A stretch of DNA of 64,000 nt from Flagellimonas pacifica (GTDB taxonomy: Bacteria > Bacteroidota > Bacteroidia > Flavobacteriales > Flavobacteriaceae): contig NZ_OBEH01000001.1 in NCBI RefSeq assembly GCF_900215465.1, forward strand, positions 620,001 to 684,000. The letters run 5' to 3'. Every line of letters starts with the position of its first letter. Position 1 is the stretch's first letter. Shown here one piece after another: positions 47,182 through 56,503 of this stretch. Below the pieces are notes generated by a model, which was given only the letters and a program-made list of their open reading frames with translations, searched no databases and was not told the origin of the DNA. Made by a program: the position numbers and the translations under genes.

Positions 47182-49191
47182 ATGAAAAAATTCCTTTCCC
47201 GTTGCCAAGTTCGTTTGTTTTTTTACACTTATCTGTTCTTTTCCTTTTTAATTACCTCTTGTCAAAATCCAAAGAAAAACAACATCATCGTCACCGATGA
47301 TGCCATTGCTTATGCCTTTCCTATGAGTAAAATAGTTTTAGACGGAGACTTGTCGGAGTGGCCAAAAGACATGACCAAATATCAAATAAACAATGCCGAG
47401 CTTGGTAAAGCTCCAAAAAACAAAGAAGATTTTGAAGGTAATTTCCGCATCGGCTATAATGTGGAACAAAATGAGCTTTACATTGCCATGGAAATTTCAG
47501 ACGAATCCCAAGTTGTTCAATCATCAGATATGTCATTTTGGGATAATCAAGATGGTTTGGAGTTATACATCAATGAAAAGAGTTTAAAATCTGGCTCACC
47601 TGTTACCCAATACAGTGAATATGGCAATGATAGGAACGCATATGGGGCAAGAACCTCTTGGGACAATGTGGAGATGGTAAAAAATGTAACCGAAAATGGC
47701 AAAACTGTTGAGTGGAAAGTAACACTCGACAAGAAAATTGAAAAAGGCATGTCATTAGGAATAGATCTAGTGGCAATTGATAAAGACCGTGACAAAAGTT
47801 TCACATGGCTTTCCTGGGGAAGAGGTACTCAAAAAGTGTCAAACCCTGATAGACTGGGGAATATAATTTTTATTGCCGAAGGCACTGATATTGGGCTGGT
47901 CAAAGGTAAAGTCGACACTTCTAATCTTCATTCAGAACCAATTCCTGTAAGCGTTAGAATGAGTAATCTAGAGAATGAAAAAATGTGGGTTCAGACTGTT
48001 ATAGACTCCCTCGGAAATTTCTCCGTTCCACTGCCTGTTGGCGATTACAAAATTGAAGTTCCAACAAAAATTGTGGAGATTGATTACAGATTTCATAGAA
48101 TGGCCCCTACTGACCCAATAACTTTTTCTTTAAGAAAGGATGGCCATGATCCCCTTCCCTCACTCGAGGTAAAAATGCTTCCTGAACCCGATGTAATTCC
48201 TTCCAAAGGATTACTGCACGACTTTGATGATGACTCGAAAAAACAGACTGATCAAATAGTTAAAGCGTACCAAGAGCATTATAACATTCCAGGTGTTTCA
48301 TTGGCCTTAATTAAAGATGGACAAGTAGTCTATCATAAAACCTATGGGGTAAAAAATTCCGTGACCAGCGAACTCGTTGATGAGAAAACACTTTTCGAAG
48401 CCGCCTCAATTACCAAGCCTGTTTTTGCTTTTGTGGTACTGCGATTAGCAGATCGCAACATAATTAACCTTGACAAACCACTACATGAATACCTGCCATT
48501 TGAGCAACTTGAAAAATACCCTGAGTACAAAAAGATAACTGCGCGACACGTATTAATCCATCGAAGTGGACTTCCCAATTGGGGAATTGAAATGATTAAC
48601 GAACCCGGAGAAAAATATGGGTATTCAGGAGAAGGGTTTGAATACCTTAAACGTGTTGTTGTCAAAATTACAGGGAAACCCATAGAACAAGTTTTAAATG
48701 AGGAATTGATTGAGCCTAACGACCTCTATCATATGGAATTTAGCGATAGCGATTTGTTGCGCAAGGTTGTGTCTGATGGACATGTGAGAAATCATCCTAC
48801 CAATTGGGGCATTCCTCAAGAAGCAGGCATGGCTTTTAGTATGCATACGGAAGCCAAAGCCTTTGCCAAATACGCCCTTGCCATTTTAGAAAGAAAAGGA
48901 TTGAAACCAACTACGTATAACCAATTTTTAAAAATCCATACGGAGTCAAATCCAGAATTTTGGAATGACCCCAATAAGGCCGAAGGTGCTGGACTTGGTA
49001 TTTTTATTCGAAAAACAGATTATGGGGATACTTTTTACCATGGCGGAAACAATGGTGATTTCAAATGCCAATTTGAAGTTTATGACAAATTAAAAATGGG
49101 CTATATTATATATACCAATTCAGATACCGGAAGCGAACTCACAATGGATGCATGGCAAATATTCGTTGAAGGGAAAAAACAAAAAGATTGA
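47182..49191 (+). CDS. Lipoprotein with CBM9-like domain and beta-lactamase-family serine hydrolase
   Basis: A 669-residue surface or periplasmic lipoprotein. The signal peptide ends in FLITSC with lipidated Cys27. Residues about 45-235 look like a CBM9-type carbohydrate-binding domain (KIVLDGDLSEWPKDM, ISDESQVVQSSD, WDNQDGLELYINEK). Residues about 240-310 look like a carboxypeptidase-regulatory beta domain. Residues about 345-660 are a class C beta-lactamase/DD-peptidase-like domain with nucleophile Ser409 in EAASITKPVF, a YSGEGF element and the HGG motif in YHGGNNGD. The family hydrolyses esters, amides or peptidoglycan stems. The combination suggests a hydrolase anchored to a glycan. Confidence 0.85.
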   Translation: MKKFLSRCQVRLFFYTYLFFSFLITSCQNPKKNNIIVTDDAIAYAFPMSKIVLDGDLSEWPKDMTKYQINNAELGKAPKNKEDFEGNFRIGYNVEQNELYIAMEISDESQVVQSSDMSFWDNQDGLELYINEKSLKSGSPVTQYSEYGNDRNAYGARTSWDNVEMVKNVTENGKTVEWKVTLDKKIEKGMSLGIDLVAIDKDRDKSFTWLSWGRGTQKVSNPDRLGNIIFIAEGTDIGLVKGKVDTSNLHSEPIPVSVRMSNLENEKMWVQTVIDSLGNFSVPLPVGDYKIEVPTKIVEIDYRFHRMAPTDPITFSLRKDGHDPLPSLEVKMLPEPDVIPSKGLLHDFDDDSKKQTDQIVKAYQEHYNIPGVSLALIKDGQVVYHKTYGVKNSVTSELVDEKTLFEAASITKPVFAFVVLRLADRNIINLDKPLHEYLPFEQLEKYPEYKKITARHVLIHRSGLPNWGIEMINEPGEKYGYSGEGFEYLKRVVVKITGKPIEQVLNEELIEPNDLYHMEFSDSDLLRKVVSDGHVRNHPTNWGIPQEAGMAFSMHTEAKAFAKYALAILERKGLKPTTYNQFLKIHTESNPEFWNDPNKAEGAGLGIFIRKTDYGDTFYHGGNNGDFKCQFEVYDKLKMGYIIYTNSDTGSELTMDAWQIFVEGKKQKD

Positions 49192-49335
49192 GCTTAACCC
49201 TGTAACTGTTCTTTCTTATTCCAAGGAAGTAATGCTTTTACACAATTCTCAATGAGGGTCATAAGACTTAACCGCTTATTTGCTAAATTGCACTTAAAAT
49301 TATTCCCGCAATTTTATAGCGCTCAACCATTTTGT

Positions 49336-49343
49336 TAACTTTG
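49336..49343 (+). promoter_or_regulatory. Possible -7 promoter element just before the metal-efflux cluster
   Basis: TAACTTTG matches the Bacteroidota -7 consensus TAnnTTTG exactly. It lies 5 bases before the GTG codon at 49349, so transcription from it would give a nearly leaderless message. No clear -33 element is at the right distance, so chance is possible. Confidence 0.3.
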
Positions 49344-49348
49344 TGATA

Positions 49349-49747
49349 GTGAACAAACTATTTTCCATAATACTATCTTTTTTAGTCCTATTGCAAAGTT
49401 TTGGGCTACACTTTGATGATTTGGTTCAGATTGATGAGTTTGTTGAACACGCCCAATTTCATAGCGAGCAATATGGAGATAATGTTATAGTCTTTATTTC
49501 CAAACATTACGGAAAACTCAAAGCTGATCACCAGAAAGAACACCAAGAGGAAGAACAAGAACATGAAGAGCTTCCTTTTCAGCATCAATCTCATACTTCC
49601 TGCCTTACGGATTTTGCCATAAACACATACATTTCAGAATTTAAGGCGCCTGAATTTGCCGAGTTTAGTGTTGCTACTTTTTATTATCAAGCATCTACCT
49701 CCTCTCTGCACTCTAAAGGACTCTTTCAGCCACCTCGGCTTTCATAA
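49349..49747 (+). CDS. Small His/Glu-rich protein of the metal-efflux cluster
   Basis: A 132-residue protein with no ATG in frame; the start is GTG at 49349 (or GTG at 49343). An N-terminal hydrophobic segment (NKLFSIILSFLVLLQSFGLH) is a signal peptide or anchor. The middle holds HQKEHQEEEQEHEELP followed by FQHQSHTSC, a dense set of His and Glu suited to binding divalent metal ions. A small protein of this kind often precedes CzcA-type pumps in flavobacteria. It likely acts as a periplasmic metal buffer or sensor. It is 77 bases before the RND gene. Confidence 0.65.
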   Translation: MNKLFSIILSFLVLLQSFGLHFDDLVQIDEFVEHAQFHSEQYGDNVIVFISKHYGKLKADHQKEHQEEEQEHEELPFQHQSHTSCLTDFAINTYISEFKAPEFAEFSVATFYYQASTSSLHSKGLFQPPRLS

Positions 49748-49824
49748 AATAATCAGAACAAATTCATTTAGCACTAGGTCAAAACTTAACCTAGGGCGAT
49801 TCACGTAGATTATATTATGAAAAA

Positions 49825-52800
49825 ATGCTATCACATATTATTAATTTCAGTATAAAGAACAAGTTTATTGTTCTGTTGTTCACAACCTTTATTATAGGAT
49901 TTGGGTTATACTCATTGTCACAAATACCCATTGGTGCCGTACCCGATGTGACCAACAATCAGGTTCAGGTAATCACAACATCAAGAAATCTTTCCACACA
50001 GGATATGGAACAATTTATTACCTATCCAGTAGAGTTAGAAATGGCGAATTTGCCGGGTGTTAAGGAGATCCGTTCCATTTCCAAATTTGGGATATCCGTG
50101 GTTACCATCGTTTTTGAAGATAAGATGGGAACCTTTCTGCCCAGGCAACTTATTGCTGAAAAGATTAAATCTGCATCAGAGAAAATCCCGGAGGGTTTTG
50201 GGGCACCTGAAATGGGCCCAATTACCACTGGCCTTGGTGAAATCTACCAATACATTCTGGATGTAAAACCGGAATTTAAGGGTAAGTACACTGCTACCGA
50301 TCTACGAACCATACAAGATTGGATTGTAAAACGACAACTCTCCGGTATTCCTGGAGTTGTTGAGGTCAATACGTGGGGTGGATTCTTAAAACAGTATGAA
50401 GTGGCCATCAATACGGAAAAACTAAATGCAATGAACATCACTGCACATGATGTTTTTTCTGCTTTGCAAATGAACAATAGTGTTTCAGGTGGAGGGTATA
50501 TAGAGAAAGTAAACCAAGCATTTTTTATTCGGGGCGAAGGACTTGTTTCTTCACTCGAGGATATTAAAAACATCGTGGTAAAAAATGATGTTGGAATTCC
50601 CGTTTATGTAAAAGATGTTGCCAAAGTAGGCTTTGGAAGTGCACCACGCTTTGGGGCCATTACCGGAAACGGTGAAGGCGAAAAAGTATTGGGACAGGTT
50701 ATGATGCTCAAGGATGCTAACTCCAAAAAAGTCATCGAAGCGGTAAAAGAGCGGGTTGCTTCCATTTCAAAATCATTGCCGGAAGGTGTCTATATCAATG
50801 CATTTCTTGACCGTAGTGAACTCATTGCCAAAACAACTTTTACGGTTACCGAAAACTTAATTCTAGGTTGTCTGATTGTAATTTTTGTAGTGGTATTGCT
50901 ATTGGGCAATTTTCGCTCAGGATTGGTAGTAGCGTCGGTCATCCCTTTATGTCTCCTGTTTGCCTTGTCCCTAATGTACCTGTTTGGGGTTGATGCAAAT
51001 TTAATGAGTTTGGGTGCTATTGACTTCGGAATCATTATTGATGGCGCAGTAATCATTGTTGAATTCATTGCTTTTCAAATCACAAGGAAAAAAGATGAGA
51101 TCTACGCCTTGGCTAAAACAGAAAGACAAGCTTTAAAAGATAAGATTACTTTCTCTGGAGCATCAAAAATGATGAACTCCGCCATCTTTGGTCAGCTCAT
51201 TATTTTGATTGTATTCATCCCAATATTATCACTGAGCGGGGTAGAGGGAAAGATGTTCAAGCCTATGGCATTGACATTCAGTTTTGCCCTTGTTGGAGCA
51301 ATGATTCTTTGCTTTACCTATGTCCCTGTTGTGGCATCTATATTCTTAAAGCCATCCCATGTAACCGATAAAAATATATCGATTCGATTGATGAAATGGA
51401 TCAATAAAATATATGATCCTATTATCCATTGGGCATTGCAAAGTAAAAAGTTAGTACTGGGGATTGCTACGGCACTTCTGGCAATCTCAATATATCTATA
51501 TACTTCAATGGGGAGTGAGTTTGTACCAACCTTAGATGAAGGTGATTTTGTGATTCAACCTGTCCTGAAAACGGGAACCTCGTTAAGCAATACCGTAAAA
51601 ATCACCACTGAAATCGAAAAAATACTACTAAAAGAATTTCCAGAGGTAAAGCAAGTGGTCACACGTATTGGAGCCGCTGAGGTGCCAACGGACCCCATGT
51701 CGATGGAAGAAAGCGATATCATAATTGTACTTAAACCAAAAAGTGAATGGACATCCGCATCATCCAAAGATAAGTTGGCGGACAAGTTTAAAGTGGCGCT
51801 TGCTGTTATCCCCAGAATGGAAGTGGAGTTTACACAGCCTATTGAGATGAGGTTCAACGAACTTATTACAGGAGTACGAGCTGATATCGCTATCAAAATC
51901 TTTGGAGAGGATTTGGAAGTACTGGCAAAAAAAGGAAATGAAATAGGTGCTTTGATAGAAAATGTGGAAGGAGCAGCAGATGTTACTGTAGAAAAGATAG
52001 TCGGATTACCTGAAATGAGTGTGCGTTATAATCGTTCTAAAATAGCTCGGTACGGACTCAATATTCAGGAGTTGAACGATATGGTGTCCATGGCGTTTGC
52101 TGGAAAATCCGCTGGGAGTGTTTTTGAAGGTGAAAAACGGTTCGATTTGGTGGTTCGATTGGATAAACAAAAACGGCAAGACATAGACAATCTTAAAAAC
52201 CTATATGTTGACCTTCCTACAGGCGGAAAGATTCCACTAAATGAGTTGGCCGATATCAGCTATAAAAAGGGAGCTGCAAAAATCTCCCGTGATGATACTC
52301 GAAGAAGAATTGTAGTGGGAATCAATGTGCGTAACCGTGATTTACAATCCGTAGTTGATGATATCCAGGAGTTAATAGATACAAATGTAAAATTACCCGT
52401 AGGCTATACCATTACCTATGGTGGGCAGTTTGAAAATTTGCAGAGCGCCAAATCAAGATTGATGGTTGCGGTGCCCATCGCCTTGGTCTTAATATTCGTA
52501 CTGCTCTATTTTGCCTTTAGATCCGTGAAGGAAGCTTTAATGATTTATTCAGCGATTCCGTTGGCTGCCGTGGGAGGTGTTTTGTTGTTGTGGATTCGGG
52601 GTTTGCCATTTAGTATCTCCGCAGGTGTAGGGTTTATTGCCCTATTTGGTATTGCTGTACTAAATGGAATTGTATTGATAGAACACTTTAAAGAACTAAA
52701 AAAACAAGGATTTGAAAATATGGAAACCCTTATCAAGCAAGGCACAAAGGATAGGTTGAGAGCAGTATTGTTAACTGCATCGGCGGCAGCTCTGGGGTTC

Positions 52801-54156
52801 TTGCCTATGGCAATTTCCACCAATGCAGGTGCTGAAGTACAACGCCCCTTGGCAACAGTTGTTATTGGTGGTTTGATAACCGCCACATTATTGACCTTAG
52901 TGGTATTGCCAGTACTCTATGCTTATTTGAATACCGACAAGAGAGGACTAAAGACTGTTAATAAAGGAGCAACCGTGGGACTGAGCATCGTTGGTTTGCT
53001 ATTTTCTTATAGTACTACGGCTCAGCAAAAGCCCAAAACCCTACAAGAACTCATCCCAATGGCTGTTGAGAACAATGCGGCGCTGAAGGCAAGTGAATTA
53101 AAAGTAGAACAGTCAAATGCTTTGGTCAATAGTGCATTTAGTTTTGATAAGACACAGTTGTATTACCAGTTTGACGAGAACAATTTGGCATTGAACAATG
53201 AGCCGCTTAAAGTATTTGGTATTCAGCAAGATTTTCGCTTTCCCACGGTATACTTTTCCGAAAGGAAAGTGAATAAGGCCCGTTACAATGTTGTTTCCAG
53301 CACCTATGACATTCATAAAAAAGGACTGGAAAGAAAGGTTACTGCAGCGTATTATGAATATCAAATCGCTAAAGAAAAGGAACGGGTCTATCAACGGCTA
53401 GATAGTTTATACACCAACTTTTCCAAAATGGCCGCAAGACGTTTTGAGTTGGGAGAAACCAATTATTTGGAGAAAGTTACGGCCTCGTCCAAACAGAAAC
53501 AAATACAGCTTAAATATACGCACACCCAAAAGGATGTTACCATTGCATACAGAAATTTGCACAAAACCATACAGCCGGAAGACAGCATTCAGGTAATAGA
53601 CGAACTGGTGCTTAAAATCCCATTAAAATCATTGAACATAGACACTAGTCCAGAGCTAAGTTACCATCAAAACAGGGTTTCTTTATTTGAAGCTGAAAGA
53701 CGTTTTAAAAAACAACAATTGTTGCCTGACATTGGTCTTGAATATTTTCAAGGAACCAATTCACAACTCAATGAAAGTTTGTCCGGATATCAATTAGGGA
53801 TTAAAATACCAATCCTCTTCGGAGGCCAATCGGCACAAATAAAGGCAGCGCGCTTTGCGGAAGAAGTAGTAATAACGGAGTCCAATGAATATGCAATTCA
53901 ACTGAATGCAAAATGGAATGCCCTTAAAATGGAATTGGCACAGCTTCAGAATACACTTGACTATTATGAAAATGAAGGTATGCCGCTTTCAGATGAAATT
54001 TTAAAAACAGCCAACGGTAGTTTCAAGAATGGAGAAATCGATTTTTATCAATACATCCAAAGCATAGAGAGTGCGTATGAAATAAAGTTGGATTATCTAG
54101 AAAAACTCCAACAGTACAACCAAACCGTTATTGCCATTAATTATCTAACCCTATAA
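49825..54156 (+). CDS. CzcA-type heavy-metal RND pump fused to a TolC-family channel
   Basis: A 1443-residue fusion. Residues 1-1040 are a heavy-metal RND pump with 12 helices and two large periplasmic loops. Helix 4 reads GAIDFGIIIDGAVIIVEF (about 397-414), with the D..D..E pattern of the HME family for divalent ions (Co, Zn, Cd, Ni) rather than the CusA form. Residues about 1047-1067 are a hydrophobic stretch ending in TTAQ, like a signal peptide cleavage site. Residues about 1070-1443 are a TolC-family outer-membrane factor (TLQELIPMAVENNAALKASE, FELGETNYLEKVTASSKQKQ). Such fusions are common in Bacteroidota. It lies 10 bases before the adaptor gene. Confidence 0.92.
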   Translation: MLSHIINFSIKNKFIVLLFTTFIIGFGLYSLSQIPIGAVPDVTNNQVQVITTSRNLSTQDMEQFITYPVELEMANLPGVKEIRSISKFGISVVTIVFEDKMGTFLPRQLIAEKIKSASEKIPEGFGAPEMGPITTGLGEIYQYILDVKPEFKGKYTATDLRTIQDWIVKRQLSGIPGVVEVNTWGGFLKQYEVAINTEKLNAMNITAHDVFSALQMNNSVSGGGYIEKVNQAFFIRGEGLVSSLEDIKNIVVKNDVGIPVYVKDVAKVGFGSAPRFGAITGNGEGEKVLGQVMMLKDANSKKVIEAVKERVASISKSLPEGVYINAFLDRSELIAKTTFTVTENLILGCLIVIFVVVLLLGNFRSGLVVASVIPLCLLFALSLMYLFGVDANLMSLGAIDFGIIIDGAVIIVEFIAFQITRKKDEIYALAKTERQALKDKITFSGASKMMNSAIFGQLIILIVFIPILSLSGVEGKMFKPMALTFSFALVGAMILCFTYVPVVASIFLKPSHVTDKNISIRLMKWINKIYDPIIHWALQSKKLVLGIATALLAISIYLYTSMGSEFVPTLDEGDFVIQPVLKTGTSLSNTVKITTEIEKILLKEFPEVKQVVTRIGAAEVPTDPMSMEESDIIIVLKPKSEWTSASSKDKLADKFKVALAVIPRMEVEFTQPIEMRFNELITGVRADIAIKIFGEDLEVLAKKGNEIGALIENVEGAADVTVEKIVGLPEMSVRYNRSKIARYGLNIQELNDMVSMAFAGKSAGSVFEGEKRFDLVVRLDKQKRQDIDNLKNLYVDLPTGGKIPLNELADISYKKGAAKISRDDTRRRIVVGINVRNRDLQSVVDDIQELIDTNVKLPVGYTITYGGQFENLQSAKSRLMVAVPIALVLIFVLLYFAFRSVKEALMIYSAIPLAAVGGVLLLWIRGLPFSISAGVGFIALFGIAVLNGIVLIEHFKELKKQGFENMETLIKQGTKDRLRAVLLTASAAALGFLPMAISTNAGAEVQRPLATVVIGGLITATLLTLVVLPVLYAYLNTDKRGLKTVNKGATVGLSIVGLLFSYSTTAQQKPKTLQELIPMAVENNAALKASELKVEQSNALVNSAFSFDKTQLYYQFDENNLALNNEPLKVFGIQQDFRFPTVYFSERKVNKARYNVVSSTYDIHKKGLERKVTAAYYEYQIAKEKERVYQRLDSLYTNFSKMAARRFELGETNYLEKVTASSKQKQIQLKYTHTQKDVTIAYRNLHKTIQPEDSIQVIDELVLKIPLKSLNIDTSPELSYHQNRVSLFEAERRFKKQQLLPDIGLEYFQGTNSQLNESLSGYQLGIKIPILFGGQSAQIKAARFAEEVVITESNEYAIQLNAKWNALKMELAQLQNTLDYYENEGMPLSDEILKTANGSFKNGEIDFYQYIQSIESAYEIKLDYLEKLQQYNQTVIAINYLTL

Positions 54157-54166
54157 ACACATTGTA

Positions 54167-55309
54167 ATGATACAAAGCCTATATAAAATAACCACCTTGA
54201 GCCTTCTTTTTGCACTATTGAGTTGCGGTGGAAAAACCAAATCATCTGAAGTTGATTTAGAAAGTAAAGAGCAAATGGATGACCGTATCCAAGTTACACA
54301 AGCCCAATTTGAACAGAACAAAATGACTTTGGGAAGTTTGGAAGAAATGCCATTTCCAACCAGTATTAATGTTAATGGGATGATTGATGTGCCTCCAGGC
54401 AACCGGGTAGTGGTAAATGCTTCCATGGGAGGGTACATCAAAACCACACCCTTACTTATTGGAGATAAGGTTCACAAGGGTCAGGTTTTGGTTACCATTG
54501 AAAACCCCGAATTTATTGCCCTTCAACAGGAATATATGGAAGTGAGTGGGCAACTCACTTATTTAAAGGCTGAATATGAAAGACAAAAAACCATGACCGA
54601 GGAAAACATCACCTCGCAAAAAAGTTATCTAAAAGCTGAAAGCAATTATAAAACGGCGGTCGCAAAACACACAGGATTAGGGAAACAGTTACAAATGCTC
54701 AATATTTCACCTTTACGTGTTTCACAAGGGAATTTTAGTTCTGTGGCCACCATTTATGCTCCCATTTCTGGTAGTGTAACCAAAATGAACGTAACAAAGG
54801 GAACATATGTTTCCCCTTCAACTTCTATTTTGGAGATTATTGACAATGAGCACATTCACTTGGAATTATCTGTTTTTGAGAAAGATATTATGAAGGTGAA
54901 AAAAGGCCAGGATATCGATTTTAAGATTCCAGAAGTATCTACAGAAACTTTTAAGGCCAAAGTACACCTTGTGGGTACGGCAATTGAAGAAACCCGAACA
55001 ATAAAGGTACATGGACATCTTGAAAATGAATCGGAAAACAATTTTTTGACAGGGATGTTTGTGGAGGCAAGTATTTATACTGATTTTGAGACTGCAAAAA
55101 CATTGCCTAATGAAGCTTTAGTTGTAGCAGATGAAATTCCATATGTACTGGTTTTGGAAAAAAAAGAAGGAAACATCTACTATTTTAAGCAAGAAGAGGT
55201 AACTGTAAAGGCAACTTCCAAAGGCTATACAATTATTGAAATAAAAAACACCTTTACTCCAAACACACAGTTTTTAACCAAGGGAGCTTTTAATTTGTTA
55301 GGAGATTAA
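54167..55309 (+). CDS. CzcB/CusB-type periplasmic adaptor lipoprotein
   Basis: A 380-residue membrane-fusion protein of the RND pump. The signal peptide ends in LFALLSC with Cys about residue 22, so it is a lipoprotein. The barrel-sandwich halves are MGGYIKTTPLLIGDKVHKGQ and IYAPISGSVTKMNVTKGTYV, with a short helical hairpin (about 125-180) between them. It should connect the RND pump to its TolC part and may pass metal to the pump. It directly follows the RND-TolC gene. No C-terminal metal-binding extension is present. Confidence 0.92.
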   Translation: MIQSLYKITTLSLLFALLSCGGKTKSSEVDLESKEQMDDRIQVTQAQFEQNKMTLGSLEEMPFPTSINVNGMIDVPPGNRVVVNASMGGYIKTTPLLIGDKVHKGQVLVTIENPEFIALQQEYMEVSGQLTYLKAEYERQKTMTEENITSQKSYLKAESNYKTAVAKHTGLGKQLQMLNISPLRVSQGNFSSVATIYAPISGSVTKMNVTKGTYVSPSTSILEIIDNEHIHLELSVFEKDIMKVKKGQDIDFKIPEVSTETFKAKVHLVGTAIEETRTIKVHGHLENESENNFLTGMFVEASIYTDFETAKTLPNEALVVADEIPYVLVLEKKEGNIYYFKQEEVTVKATSKGYTIIEIKNTFTPNTQFLTKGAFNLLGD

Positions 55310-55337
55310 TTACTTTTTTTGAGTGAAACCTTTTAGA

Positions 55338-56450
55338 CTAACTAGTGGTGTCTCTTCTAAAATAGGTGGAAGGGGACGTTCCCATTAAACTTTTGAAAGA
55401 TTTATTGAATGTAGTCTTCGAATTGAACCCAGCCTCTTGCGCAAGGCCAAAAAAAGTGAGATTTTGAGCTTTTTCAGTTTTGGCAAGGGCTATAAATTCC
55501 TTTATGCGGTAGTAATTAACAAAGTCAAAAAAATTCATGCCAATACGTTCGTTTAAAAGACGCGCCAATTCTGGATTACTAATTCCCAACATCTTAGCCA
55601 ATTCAGCCTTCATTAGTTTAGCGTTCAGATATGGTTTTTTGGCAATCATCATACCTTCCAATCTTGTTTTTAATTCATCCAAATCTGTATGACTAAGCTT
55701 AGACTGACTATATTTTTGCGAAAGATTGAAAGATTGTATTCGAAATAAGTTTGGTGCCACCATTCCATAATATGCAATAAAAAGAACAACAAAAGCAATG
55801 CTCATCCAAATGAATTGACGGCCTTCCCGTTCTATCTTTTCAAATCCAAATAAACTGGTGAGGTATAACGCGGTCCAAGTTAAAAGGCACCCTCCAATAG
55901 CCATTAGAAAGTTAAAAAAGAATTGCGTTTTAATGGTATAGCTAAGCTCATTTTTTAAATTGTTCCTGAACCTTAAAAAATGCTGTAGACTTAACACCCA
56001 ATATGCACTATTAAAAATAAGGCCCGTACCCACAAAAATACTGACAACACTATATAGCTCTCCACTTTGTATTCTGGCCACAATTACTTTATCTGAAGGC
56101 ACCATAAAATAAAACACAACAAATAGGATATAAAAAAATCCTGGGACATAATGAATCAAATCTTTTGACGAGAATCGTTGTTGGGCCAATGATGATTTGG
56201 TAAAGAGAAAGACTGTGGGGCCAAATAGTAAAATGGCAAATTCCGAAAGTGTGATAAGTCTAAAATTGTCACCAAAAACCTTTGAGACGTATAGTACGCG
56301 GCCACTTAATCCAATAAGCAGTACAAAAATCAAAAAAGCAATATACCCATTTATGTTTTTTCTATTCTTTGGAGAAAACAGATACACACAGAGCAAGAAC
56401 AAGCTTTGAAAAAAACCAAAGTACACTAACTGGTTTACAAATGTCTGCAT
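55338..56450 (-). CDS. Membrane-bound AraC-family transcription regulator
   Basis: A 370-residue protein with about seven N-terminal helices (1-230) followed by a cytoplasmic AraC helix-turn-helix (about 265-365). Visible DNA-binding marks are AELAKMLGISNPELARLLNE and FGLAQEAGFNSKTTFNKSFK, then GTSPSTYFRR. This form, with a 7TM sensor in place of a soluble ligand domain, is common in Flavobacteriaceae and implies membrane sensing without proteolysis. The gene upstream on the same strand (57202) and the convergent metal cluster are candidate targets, but no evidence decides between them. Confidence 0.88.
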   Translation of the reverse strand: MQTFVNQLVYFGFFQSLFLLCVYLFSPKNRKNINGYIAFLIFVLLIGLSGRVLYVSKVFGDNFRLITLSEFAILLFGPTVFLFTKSSLAQQRFSSKDLIHYVPGFFYILFVVFYFMVPSDKVIVARIQSGELYSVVSIFVGTGLIFNSAYWVLSLQHFLRFRNNLKNELSYTIKTQFFFNFLMAIGGCLLTWTALYLTSLFGFEKIEREGRQFIWMSIAFVVLFIAYYGMVAPNLFRIQSFNLSQKYSQSKLSHTDLDELKTRLEGMMIAKKPYLNAKLMKAELAKMLGISNPELARLLNERIGMNFFDFVNYYRIKEFIALAKTEKAQNLTFFGLAQEAGFNSKTTFNKSFKSLMGTSPSTYFRRDTTS

Positions 56451-56503
56451 AAGAAATATTGGGCCAAGGGTTTTTACAAATCCCTGGCCCCTAATTTAAT
56501 TGG

